From positions 18,827 to 82,826 of the forward strand of contig NZ_JBEZFP010000027.1 of NCBI RefSeq assembly GCF_040649515.1: 64,000 bases of DNA, given 5' to 3'. This document shows positions 56,502-64,000 of this stretch, piece by piece. A program made the translations under genes and the position numbers. The notes under the pieces are model-generated. The model searched no databases. It was not told the DNA's origin and worked only from the letters and a program-made list of their open reading frames with translations. Source of the stretch: Yinghuangia elevatio (GTDB lineage Bacteria; Actinomycetota; Actinomycetes; Streptomycetales; Streptomycetaceae). Every line of letters starts with the position of its first letter. Positions within the stretch are counted from its first letter, which is position 1.

Positions 56502-56990
56502 TCAGCGCTCGCGGCGGATCATGCAGCTCAGCCGGGCGGTGCAGATGCGCTTGCCGCTCTCGTCGGTGATGGCGATCTCGTACGTCGCAAGGGCACGGCC
56601 GAGGTGCAGCGGCGTGGCGACGCCGGTCACGAGGCCGGACGTCGCGGAGCGGTGGTGCGTGGCGTTGATCTCGATACCGACGGTGATCGCGTCGGGACCG
56701 GCGTGGATCGCGGCGCCGATGGAGCCGAGTGTCTCGGCGAGCACGCAGGAGGCGCCGCCGTGCAGCAGGCCGTACGGCTGCATGTTGCCCTCGACGGGCA
56801 TGGTTCCGACCAGCCGTTGCGCGGACGCCTCGTGGATGACGATGCCCATGCGGCCGCCGAGCGTCTCGGTGGCCCGCGGGTTCCCGAAGACCTTGGTGAG
56901 GTCGTCGACGGGCATCGGGAAGGCGAGGTCGGGGGCGTCGGGGCCGGGCTCGGAGCCGGTGGCGTGCGTGGGGTCGGGGGTGGCGGTCAT
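56502..56990 (-). CDS. Hotdog-fold thioesterase (PaaI-like)
   Basis: 162 residues, ATG 56990 with AGGAGC at good spacing. Hotdog core: NMQPYGLLHGGASCVLAETL (active-site His-Gly region), GSIGAAIHAGPDAITVGIEI and ATHHRSATSGLVTGVATPLH. It probably hydrolyses an acyl- or aryl-CoA. It is divergent from polA; the intergenic 106 bp must carry both promoters. Confidence 0.9.
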   Translation of the reverse strand: MTATPDPTHATGSEPGPDAPDLAFPMPVDDLTKVFGNPRATETLGGRMGIVIHEASAQRLVGTMPVEGNMQPYGLLHGGASCVLAETLGSIGAAIHAGPDAITVGIEINATHHRSATSGLVTGVATPLHLGRALATYEIAITDESGKRICTARLSCMIRRER

Positions 56991-57096
56991 GTGCTGCTCC
57001 TGGTGGGGCGGGTGGGGCGGTAGTGCGGCCACGGTTCGGCCACTCGGGTGGAGTGACATGACCGGATGTGTCGGCGTCCCAGCCTAGGATCTGTTC

Positions 57097-59871
57097 GTGG
57101 CTTCCACCGACACACCCCAGGCTCCTGTCCGTTCCGCCTCCGCCTCCCGGCCGCGGCTGCTGCTCCTCGACGGGCACTCGTTGGCCTACCGCGCGTTCTA
57201 TGCGCTCAAGGAGGCCGCGATGTCGACGGCCACCGGGCAGCCGACCCAGGCGGTGTACGGGTTCACGTCGATGCTGGCGAACGTGCTGCGCGACGAGGCG
57301 CCCACGCATCTCGGTGTGGCGTTCGACGTGTCGCGGCAGTCCTTCAGGACCGAGCGGTTCCCGGACTACAAGGCGAACCGTTCCGCGACGCCCGACGAGT
57401 TCAAGGGGCAGGTCGAGCTGATCGTCGAGGTGCTGGAGGCCATGGGCATCCGCACCATGCGGGTGGAGGGCTTCGAGGCGGACGACGTCATCGCGACGGT
57501 GTCCACGCGCGCCGCCGACGAGGGCTACGAGGTGCTGATCCTCACCGGGGACCGCGATTCGCTGCAGTTGGTGACGCCGGACATCACGGTGCTCTATCCG
57601 ATGATGGGCGTCAGCAAGCTGCACCGGTTCACGCCGGACGCGGTGGCGGAGAAGTACCAGCTGACGCCGCAGCAGTACCCGGACTTCGCGGCCCTGCGCG
57701 GCGACCCGTCCGACAACCTGCCGGGCATCCCCGGGGTCGGCGAGAAGACGGCGGCCAAGTGGATCCGCGAGTTCGGCTCCTTCCAGGAGCTGGTCGAGCG
57801 GGCCGACGAGGTCAAGGGCAAGGCCGGGCAGAACCTGCGCGACCACCTGGAGGCGGTGCGGCTCAACCGCGAACTGACCGAGCTGGTGCGCGACGTGCCG
57901 CTCGAGGTCGTGCCGGACGATCTGGAGCGCAAGGCGTTCGACCGGTCGGCGGTGGAACGGGTGCTGGACTCCCTGGAGTTCCGCAACGACAACTTCCGCG
58001 ACCGGCTGTGGGCGGTCGACCCGGGCGCGGCGGCCGCGCAGGGCGGCGAGGAGGTGCCCGTCGAGGACGGCTTCACGCTGGAGACCACGGTCCTGGAGAC
58101 CGGCGCGGTCGCGGACTGGCTTGCGGAGCACGCCTCGGGGGCCGGCCGCACGGGTCTCGCCGTAGAGGGTACGTGGGGCCGCGGGACCGGCTCGGTGACC
58201 GGGCTGGCGCTCGCCGGCTCGGACGGCGCGGCGGCGTACCTCGACCCGCTGGTGCTGGACGAGGCGGACGACGCGGCGCTCGCGGGGTGGCTCGCGGACC
58301 CGGACCGGACGAAGGCGGTGCACGACGCCAAGGGGCCGATGCTGGCGCTGAAGGCGCAGGGCTGGGAGCTGGCGGGGGTCACCTCGGACACCGCGCTCGG
58401 CGCGTACCTCGTGCTGCCCGGGCAGCGGTCGTTCGCGCTGGAGACGCTGACGCACCGGTTCCTCGGCCGGGAGCTGAAGGTCGACGAGGCCACCGACAAC
58501 GGGCAGTTGGCGCTCGACATGTCGGGTGAGGACGAGGAGGACACCGCGAAGGGCGAGGCGCTGATGCTCGCCGCGCACGCGGTGGTCGAGGTCGCGGACG
58601 CGCTCGACGAGCAGTTGGAGAGCCGGGGCGCGCTGAAGCTGCTGCGCGACATGGAGTTGCCGCTGATGACGGTGCTGGCGCGCATGGAGCGCGTGGGCAT
58701 CGCGGCGGACCGGGACTACCTGGACAAGCTGGAGGCGCAGTTCGGGGCGGCGGTCAAGCAGGCCACCGAGCTCGCCCACGAGGCGGTGGGCCGCGAGTTC
58801 AACCTCGGGTCGCCCAAGCAGCTTCAGGAGATCCTGTTCGGGGAGATGAACCTCCCGAAGACCAAGAAGATCAAGACGGGTTACACGACGGACGCGGACG
58901 CGCTGGTGTGGCTCGCCACCCAGCCGGGCATCCCGGCGCCCGCGCAGGATCTGCTGACCGCGCTGTTGCGGCACCGCGACCAGACCAAGCTGAAGGTGAC
59001 CGTCGAGGGACTGGTCAAGACGGTCACCGATGACGGGCGCATCCACACGACGTTCCACCAGACGGTCGCGGCGACCGGGCGGCTGTCGTCGTCGGACCCG
59101 AACCTGCAGAACATCCCGATCCGCACCGACGAAGGGCGGCTGATCCGGCGCTCGTTCGTGGTCGGCGAGGGCTTCGAGGGGCTGCTGACCGCCGACTACA
59201 GCCAGATCGAGCTGCGCATCATGGCGCACCTGTCGGGTGACGAGGCGCTGATCGAGGCGTTCACGTCCGGCGAGGACCTGCACAACACCGTGGCGTCGGC
59301 GGTGTTCGGGGTGCCGACCAGCGGGGTCGACGCGGAGATGCGCCGCAAGATCAAGGCGATGTCGTACGGACTGGCCTACGGGCTCTCGGCGTTCGGGCTG
59401 TCGCAGCAGCTCGACATCACGCCGGAGGAGGCCCGCAAGCTGATGGCGACGTACTTCGAGCGCTTCGGCGGCGTACGGGACTACCTGCGCGCGGTCGTCG
59501 ACGAGGCGCGGCAGACCGGCTACACCGAGACGGTGTTCGGACGCCGCCGCTACCTGCCGGACCTGACGAGCGACAACCGGCAGCGCCGCGAGATGGCGGA
59601 GCGCATGGCGTTGAACGCGCCGATCCAGGGGTCGGCGGCGGACATCGTCAAGGTGGCGATGCTGGGCGTCGACAAGGCGCTGCGGGACGGCGATTTCGTG
59701 TCGCGGATACTGCTGCAGGTGCACGACGAACTGGTGATGGAGATCGCGCCGGGGGAGCGGGCCGCGGTCGAGGAGCTGGTCCGGCGGGAGATGGCGGGCG
59801 CGTATCCGCTGCGGGCGCCGCTCGACGTGTCGGTGGGCTTCGGCGCGACATGGGAGGACGCGGGGCACTAG
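57097..59871 (+). CDS. polA: DNA polymerase I, proofreading residues lost
   Basis: 924 residues from GTG 57097. Domains: 5' nuclease (~1-310, LLLLDGHSLAYRAFYAL, GDRDSLQLV), an exonuclease-like domain (~330-500) and polymerase (~530-924; motif A TADYSQIELRIMAHLSGD, motif B KIKAMSYGLAYGLSAFG, motif C LLQVHDELVME). The exonuclease region reads LAVEGTW where Klenow has FDTET, and HDAKGPM where it has NLKYD, so 3'-5' proofreading is likely absent, as in mycobacterial PolA. A -10-like TAGGAT (57085-57090) six bases before the GTG suggests a leaderless mRNA. Confidence 0.97.
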   Translation: MASTDTPQAPVRSASASRPRLLLLDGHSLAYRAFYALKEAAMSTATGQPTQAVYGFTSMLANVLRDEAPTHLGVAFDVSRQSFRTERFPDYKANRSATPDEFKGQVELIVEVLEAMGIRTMRVEGFEADDVIATVSTRAADEGYEVLILTGDRDSLQLVTPDITVLYPMMGVSKLHRFTPDAVAEKYQLTPQQYPDFAALRGDPSDNLPGIPGVGEKTAAKWIREFGSFQELVERADEVKGKAGQNLRDHLEAVRLNRELTELVRDVPLEVVPDDLERKAFDRSAVERVLDSLEFRNDNFRDRLWAVDPGAAAAQGGEEVPVEDGFTLETTVLETGAVADWLAEHASGAGRTGLAVEGTWGRGTGSVTGLALAGSDGAAAYLDPLVLDEADDAALAGWLADPDRTKAVHDAKGPMLALKAQGWELAGVTSDTALGAYLVLPGQRSFALETLTHRFLGRELKVDEATDNGQLALDMSGEDEEDTAKGEALMLAAHAVVEVADALDEQLESRGALKLLRDMELPLMTVLARMERVGIAADRDYLDKLEAQFGAAVKQATELAHEAVGREFNLGSPKQLQEILFGEMNLPKTKKIKTGYTTDADALVWLATQPGIPAPAQDLLTALLRHRDQTKLKVTVEGLVKTVTDDGRIHTTFHQTVAATGRLSSSDPNLQNIPIRTDEGRLIRRSFVVGEGFEGLLTADYSQIELRIMAHLSGDEALIEAFTSGEDLHNTVASAVFGVPTSGVDAEMRRKIKAMSYGLAYGLSAFGLSQQLDITPEEARKLMATYFERFGGVRDYLRAVVDEARQTGYTETVFGRRRYLPDLTSDNRQRREMAERMALNAPIQGSAADIVKVAMLGVDKALRDGDFVSRILLQVHDELVMEIAPGERAAVEELVRREMAGAYPLRAPLDVSVGFGATWEDAGH

Positions 59872-59950
59872 GCCTGTCTCGTGCCGTCTTGACTTGTCGC
59901 TTCGCGTGCGCGGGCGGGGGATGGCGCGGGGCGCAGTGCCGTGATGTGGG

Positions 59951-59976
59951 GGCGGGAACCGGGTGCGGTTCCCGCC
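59951..59976 (+). terminator. Terminator after polA
   Basis: GGCGGGAACC (59951-59960) pairs perfectly with GGTTCCCGCC (59967-59976), followed by CTTCG. The whole polA-to-transglycosylase gap (59872-60181) otherwise holds no gene. Confidence 0.8.
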
Positions 59977-60077
59977 CTTCGGCGTACCGGCGTGGTGACA
60001 CGTGTCGGCCTCGTCGCGGTGCACTGATAAACGCACGGAACCATGACATATGCCGCCGAGGGGGTAGAGCGGCGGCG

Positions 60078-60094
60078 GAACCTGACGTAGGTTC
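60078..60094. promoter_or_regulatory. Inverted repeat GAACCT-N5-AGGTTC upstream of the transglycosylase gene
   Basis: Perfect 6-bp arms with a GACGT spacer, 88 bp before the chosen GTG. The right arm includes TAGGTT (60088-60093), a good Streptomyces -10 hexamer, so a bound protein would overlap the promoter. I found no c-di-AMP riboswitch signature here. Confidence 0.45.
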
Positions 60095-60181
60095 ATGTCC
60101 GCTCGTCGCCCCGCCGGTTCGGCCCGATCCGGTGCACATGGGCCGGCGCGCCGACATGCAGCCAGGCGAAGGGGGCGGTTC

Positions 60182-62227
60182 GTGGACGAGGCCGAACGGG
60201 GGCCCGGTCCGCGGGATCCGGAGATACCGCAAGAGCCAGAGGTCATGAGTGAGGCGCCGACGACGGCGCCGTCCGCGGACACCGAGGACCGGTCGGCCCC
60301 GGCGGCCTCCGACGGGGACTGGACCCGCAATCTGACGACGATCGCGGTCGTGGCGCCCAAGCCGCGGCCGGGCGGCGGACCAGCGGCCGACTCTGCCGAT
60401 GCCGACTCTGCCGATGCCGGCGCCGCGGATGCCGACTCCACGGCTGCCGACGCCGCGGACGCCGACTCCACCGACGGCGACTCCGCGGGAACCGCGGCTG
60501 ATGCGGAGTCCTCCGATGCGGACTCCGCCGACGACGAGGTGCCGCTCGTGTTGCCTCGGCGCCGCGGTGACGACGCCGCGCCGGCGGAGGACGCCGTACC
60601 CGCCGCCGAGAAGCCTTTCGTGCCCGGTCCGACACCCGCACCCGAGCCGCCGGTCGAGGATGCGGCGGACACGCGCCTGAAGTCGTTGGTGGCGGCATGG
60701 GTGGCGGTCTCGGACACCGAGACCCCCGACGGGACTTCCGCGCAGCCTACGGACGAGACCCCGGACGAGACCCCGGACGAGACTTCGCACGACACCTCGG
60801 TCGCAAGCCTGGCCGAGAGCGAGAGCGAGACCGAAACCGAGGCCGAGGCCGTTGCGGCGCCCGCCGCGGTCGAGGCTGCTACGGCATCGCCAACTGACAT
60901 CCCCGAAGCGGACGTTGACGGTACGGCCGACCCGGAGTCGGGCGAAGGCGCCGACGGAGCCGGGGACGGCCCGGCGGCCGAGGACCCCGACACCGCCCTC
61001 CTCAGTCCCGTCGAGCCCGCAGGAGGGCCCGACACGGCCCTTCTCAGCCCCGTCGGGCAGTCCGGCGCCAAGGGCGCGGACCTCGACTCGTGGGTGGCCT
61101 CGCTCGGCGCCCGGCCCAAGGAGTTGGCGGACAAGCCCGGTGCGGCCTCCGCGGACACCCCGGCCGAGGCCAAGTCCGAGGCCGAGGACGCCGGCAACGA
61201 GGCCAAGGAGACCGTCCCCGCGCGCCGCCGGTTCATCAACCCGTGGCTGGGCGGCGCCGCGGTGGTCGCGCTCCTGCTCGCCGGAGCGGCGGCCGTGGAG
61301 AACCCGTTCACGATGGCCACCGCGGAACGCGTACCGGTCTCGGACGTGCCCCGGATGTCCGACCCCGAGCCGGACCAGGACAACGGGCCGGTCAACGGCG
61401 GGCTGCCGGTGAACCTCGAACTGCCGCCGGTGCTCCCGGCGGCCGCGCCGGGGGCGAGCGTGGCGCCGTCCGCGTCACCGTCCGGACCGGCGTCGTCGGG
61501 GCAGCCCTTCACGCTGCCGCCGGTGCAGTCCCAGACGCCCGCGTCGACGGTCACCGGCTCGAACGGCATTCCGCAGCTGGTGTTGTCGGCGTACAAGCAG
61601 GCCGCCGAGTACACCGCGAAGGCCGACCCAAAGTGCCGGCTCCCGTGGGAACTCCTGGCGGCGGTCGGGCGCGTGGAGTCCGGGCATGCGAACGGCGGGC
61701 AGGTGAGCACCACCGGGACCGCGCTGACGCCGATCCTGGGGCCGCGCCTGGACGGTACGCGGTCGACGAAGGCGATCCGCGACACCGACAAGGGCACGTT
61801 GGACTTCGACACCGAGTTCGACCGCGCGGTCGGGCCGATGCAGTTCATCCCGACGTCGTGGAAGGCGTACGCGATGGACGGCAACAAGGACGGCAAGAAG
61901 GACCCGCAGAACGTCTACGACGCGACCCTGACCGCCGCGCGCTACCTGTGTGCGGGGGACCGGGACCTGTCGACGGAAGCGGGGCTGGACAAGGCGATCT
62001 TCAGCTACAACCAGTCGCCCGAGTACGTGCGTTCGGTCAAGGCGTGGACGGTCTTCTACCGGCAGGGGGTGCGGCCCGTCGTCGTGCCGCCCGCGCCGCC
62101 CGCGACCAGTTCGAAGCCGCCGACGCAGCAGGCCCCGACGTCGCCCTCGTCGTCCAAGTCCACCTCGAAGGCGCCCGCCACGACCACGAAGTCGGCGCCG
62201 AAGACGTCGCGCGCACCGAGCTCCTGA
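60182..62227 (+). CDS. Membrane-anchored lytic transglycosylase with long disordered N-terminus
   Basis: 681 residues. GTG 60182 has AGGGGG at ideal spacing; ATG 60245 is an alternative. Residues ~1-350 are acidic and low-complexity (DADSADA repeats, TPDETPDETS, two DTALLSPV copies). One TM follows (GGAAVVALLLAGAAAV), a Pro/Ser linker, then an MltB/SLT_2-like domain: WELLAAVGRVESGHANGG with the catalytic Glu, AVGPMQFIPTSWKAYAMDGN, TLTAARYLCAGD and AIFSYNQSPEYV. The C-terminal ~45 residues are Ser/Thr/Lys/Pro-rich. It should cleave peptidoglycan outside the membrane. Confidence 0.88.
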   Translation: MDEAERGPGPRDPEIPQEPEVMSEAPTTAPSADTEDRSAPAASDGDWTRNLTTIAVVAPKPRPGGGPAADSADADSADAGAADADSTAADAADADSTDGDSAGTAADAESSDADSADDEVPLVLPRRRGDDAAPAEDAVPAAEKPFVPGPTPAPEPPVEDAADTRLKSLVAAWVAVSDTETPDGTSAQPTDETPDETPDETSHDTSVASLAESESETETEAEAVAAPAAVEAATASPTDIPEADVDGTADPESGEGADGAGDGPAAEDPDTALLSPVEPAGGPDTALLSPVGQSGAKGADLDSWVASLGARPKELADKPGAASADTPAEAKSEAEDAGNEAKETVPARRRFINPWLGGAAVVALLLAGAAAVENPFTMATAERVPVSDVPRMSDPEPDQDNGPVNGGLPVNLELPPVLPAAAPGASVAPSASPSGPASSGQPFTLPPVQSQTPASTVTGSNGIPQLVLSAYKQAAEYTAKADPKCRLPWELLAAVGRVESGHANGGQVSTTGTALTPILGPRLDGTRSTKAIRDTDKGTLDFDTEFDRAVGPMQFIPTSWKAYAMDGNKDGKKDPQNVYDATLTAARYLCAGDRDLSTEAGLDKAIFSYNQSPEYVRSVKAWTVFYRQGVRPVVVPPAPPATSSKPPTQQAPTSPSSSKSTSKAPATTTKSAPKTSRAPSS

Positions 62228-62248
62228 GCACCCCGGATCGCAATAACA

Positions 62249-62392
62249 GAAACGTGTTCTCGTTACTCCCCCTTCGCGCGTACCGCGGAGGGGGAGTTTC
62301 GGTATCGGCGAATGCGCAGATGGTGACGGCATGTTGTGCCAAACGTGCGGTCGCAACAGTGAATGTTCGCGAGAAATCTGAAACGTGTTCTC
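62249..62392. repeat. Exact 13-mer GAAACGTGTTCTC in two copies
   Basis: Copies at 62249-62261 and 62380-62392, both on the plus strand, in the gap before the 45-aa gene. The core AACGTGTT resembles AACnnGTT of TetR-type KstR operators. The second copy overlaps the expected -35 of a promoter with -10 TAGCGT (62411-62416). Confidence 0.6.
62265..62297 (+). terminator. Terminator after the lytic transglycosylase gene
   Basis: ACTCCCCCT (62265-62273) pairs with AGGGGGAGT (62289-62297), then TTC. The loop contains a smaller CGCG/CGCGG structure. Confidence 0.75.
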
Positions 62393-62448
62393 ATTCCGTG
62401 GCTTCCTTGCTAGCGTGCGGTCTCCGTGAGCGCAAAGGAGAGTTTTTG

Positions 62449-62586
62449 ATGCGTGCCTTCGCCGCGGTCGTCATCGGCCTGCTGCTCGCCGTGGGAGTGG
62501 CCTACTCGCTGGCCGCCTTCGCGGTCCCGGAGCCCAAGGCCATCGACAAGCCGCTCGAGGTGACCCAGGTCCCCGCGAAGCCCTGA
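62449..62586 (+). CDS. Small membrane protein (SPW_0924-like)
   Basis: 45 residues from ATG 62449 behind AAGGAG (62435-62440). One TM segment (AAVVIGLLLAVGVAYSLAAF) and a short polar tail ending VTQVPAKP. It resembles, from memory, the SPW_0924 family of small Streptomyces proteins found beside DUF3068 genes. Function unknown. Confidence 0.75.
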   Translation: MRAFAAVVIGLLLAVGVAYSLAAFAVPEPKAIDKPLEVTQVPAKP

Positions 62587-62730
62587 GGACTGCCGGACGC
62601 GGCAGTTGCCGGACACACGGCCTCACCCGCGGGGCCGGTACCTCCCGAACATTCCGAAGAACCCGTACGTCCCGCACAACCCGCATGAACGCAATCTGTA
62701 ACTCGCTCCATCGGCAAGGGGACATTCTCG

Positions 62731-63951
62731 ATGCGTCGTAGGTCCAGCCTGGTCCTTCTGGCACTGGCGGTGTTTTGCGTGGCACTCGCCCCGCTGCTCC
62801 GCGAGTACGCCTTCCCGCGCCTGGTCGCGAAGGCGCTGAAGAGCGACAAGGCGTACAAGGTGATGGTCCTCGAAGCCCAGAACGCGACGCTCTTCGGCGA
62901 TCCGAAGGGCGAGGGCAAGGCCACCGCCACGATCATCCAGACGGTCCGGCCGAACCCGGACGAGTCCGACGGACAGACGGTCGTCTGGGACATGAACCTC
63001 GCCATGCTCGACAGCGAGGGGAAGGTCGTCACCCAGATCCCGGAGCGCTACGCCTTCGACGCGGTCAGCCAGACGCCCCAGAACTGCTGCGGCGAGCACA
63101 TCGACAGCAAGCCGGTCGCGCACACCGGCATCGCGTACAAGTGGCCCTTCTTCACCGAGAAGCGCGGCTACAACTACTACGACGCGCAGGCGCAGACGGC
63201 CGCGACGATCGACTACAAGCGCACCGAGAACTTCAACGGTCTTGAGGTCTACCTCTTCGAGCAGACGGTGCCGTGGAGCAAGGTGCCGATCCCCAGCCAG
63301 TTGCCCGGCGGCCTGAACCCCAAGGACGTCGAGGCAACCGGGATGGAGCGCTGGTACACCACCGTGCGCAAGTTCTGGGTCGAACCGGTCACCGGGGCGC
63401 CGGTGTACGCGGAGGAGATCCACAAAGAGGAGATGCGCACGCCCAACCCCGACGACCCGGCCAACCCGGGCAGGATCGTCGTCTTCGACGGCCACGTGAA
63501 GATGAAGGCCGAGTGGTCGAACAAGCTGATCGCGGACGCCAAGGAGCAGCGTTCGCAGATGCTGCTGATCCACGACCGCATCCCGCTCGGCCTGGTGGTC
63601 GTCGGCGTCCTGCTGCTGCTCGCCTCGCTGCTGTTGCAGTACCTGGGCAACCGCGAGCCGAAGACGCCGTCCGGTAAGCGGCGCCGCGGTCCCGATGCGG
63701 CCGGCGGTCCGGGTGAACCCGCGGCCGCGGCGGGCGCGGCCGGGTCTCCGGCGGCAGCCGCGCAGCCCGCACCGCCTGTACCGGTCGCCGCGGCTCCGGT
63801 GCCGGCGGCCACGGAGACGGCCGTCCTGCCGCGTATCCCGGTGTCCGGATCGGCCGAGATCGTGGCCGAGGCGCCGGTGCCGGCGAGCAACGGCAAGACA
63901 CCGGCGACCGCCTACCCGGAGCGCCCGTCGGCGCCGCCGCCGACGGGCTGA
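62731..63951 (+). CDS. DUF3068 family two-TM membrane protein
   Basis: 406 residues. N-terminal TM (LVLLALAVFCVALAPLL), a ~250-residue extracytoplasmic domain containing a CC pair (PQNCCGEHI), a second TM (IPLGLVVVGVLLLLASLLLQ) and a ~90-residue Ala/Pro-rich cytoplasmic tail. The DUF3068 family is actinobacterial and includes proteins annotated as porin PorA-like; no function is established to my knowledge. Its upstream small gene is on the same strand, 144 bp away. Confidence 0.88.
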   Translation: MRRRSSLVLLALAVFCVALAPLLREYAFPRLVAKALKSDKAYKVMVLEAQNATLFGDPKGEGKATATIIQTVRPNPDESDGQTVVWDMNLAMLDSEGKVVTQIPERYAFDAVSQTPQNCCGEHIDSKPVAHTGIAYKWPFFTEKRGYNYYDAQAQTAATIDYKRTENFNGLEVYLFEQTVPWSKVPIPSQLPGGLNPKDVEATGMERWYTTVRKFWVEPVTGAPVYAEEIHKEEMRTPNPDDPANPGRIVVFDGHVKMKAEWSNKLIADAKEQRSQMLLIHDRIPLGLVVVGVLLLLASLLLQYLGNREPKTPSGKRRRGPDAAGGPGEPAAAAGAAGSPAAAAQPAPPVPVAAAPVPAATETAVLPRIPVSGSAEIVAEAPVPASNGKTPATAYPERPSAPPPTG

Positions 63952-64000
63952 CCCGGTCCGCACAGACGCAGCGTGAGGGCCCGCCTCCGGTCGACCGGAG

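Noticed and set aside
59872..60181. c-di-AMP (ydaO-type) riboswitch before the cell-wall enzyme gene
   Set aside because: The gap is short once the polA terminator is removed, and I could not find the conserved ydaO core sequences.
56485..61896. Open frame of ~1,800 codons on the minus strand opposite polA and the transglycosylase gene
   Set aside because: Same artefact: Arg/His/Leu/Gln-rich, no family, and opposite well-supported genes.

Overview
The window is high-GC actinobacterial chromosome (roughly 70% G+C by eye, GTG starts common, strong third-position GC bias). The gene order dnaE, his cluster, trp cluster, lgt, gltBD, pyk, ANTAR regulator, branched-chain amino acid ABC operon, polA is the core layout I know from Streptomyces and its relatives (Streptomycetaceae). 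I see no insertion sequence, integrase, prophage or CRISPR array. Most of the window is conserved housekeeping DNA; the accessory-looking parts are small insertions between the conserved blocks.

Layout. 1-2718: dnaE (minus, 3' end outside the window). 3048-6783: a putative tiny ORF, a two-TM membrane protein, an ABC-2 exporter pair and a DUF2567 membrane protein. 6871-8113: YbaK-type deacylase and LON-domain protein (minus). 8288-11629: a Streptomyces-type regulatory island (XRE/DUF5753 regulator, DUF397 protein, translationally coupled repeat/membrane protein, and a divergent HATPase anti-sigma-like protein). 11712-17686: histidine block hisD-hisC-hisB-(50-aa membrane protein)-hisH-priA-RidA-hisF. 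17826-28054: YbjQ, UppP, an ArsR-type regulator, an MFS exporter, a TIGR03085 protein, an asymmetric heterodimeric ABC exporter and two tandem septum-formation-domain paralogues. 28256-36400: hisI followed by the tryptophan block trpE - Trp-associated membrane protein - HGxxPAAW protein - dispanin - DUF2752 - trpC - trpM - trpB - trpA. 36603-40321: MauE/DoxX protein, DsbA-like oxidoreductase, lgt and a VIT1-type transporter. 40645-46657: gltB-gltD. 46915-50061: pyk, a free-standing HTH/LAGLIDADG protein, one tRNA gene and an ANTAR response regulator. 50351-55686: livKHMGF. 55763-59871: an extracytoplasmic DUF4352-like protein, a hotdog thioesterase and polA. 60182-63951: a membrane-anchored lytic transglycosylase, a 45-aa membrane protein and a DUF3068 protein.

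How the genes fit together. PriA is the bifunctional HisA/TrpF isomerase, so the his and trp blocks share one enzyme; this fits the absence of a separate trpF here. GltBD supplies glutamate, and the HisH and TrpE steps depend on the glutamine/glutamate pools. MauE and the DsbA-like protein probably form an envelope disulfide module next to lgt, which lipidates secreted lipoproteins such as the LivK encoded downstream.

The most unusual segment is 48405-49319. It holds a well-folded tRNA with a CAA (leucine, UUG) anticodon but a short class I variable loop, where a bacterial tRNA-Leu should have a long arm. On the same strand, 85 bp downstream, is a free-standing HTH plus LAGLIDADG protein. I rank these two highest for follow-up. 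Other points worth checking are a pentad-repeat extension on HisC, an asymmetric ABC exporter with a degenerate ATP site, GlnR-like boxes before gltB, a duplicated 13-mer around the DUF3068 locus, and perfect palindromes upstream of mauE and the transglycosylase.
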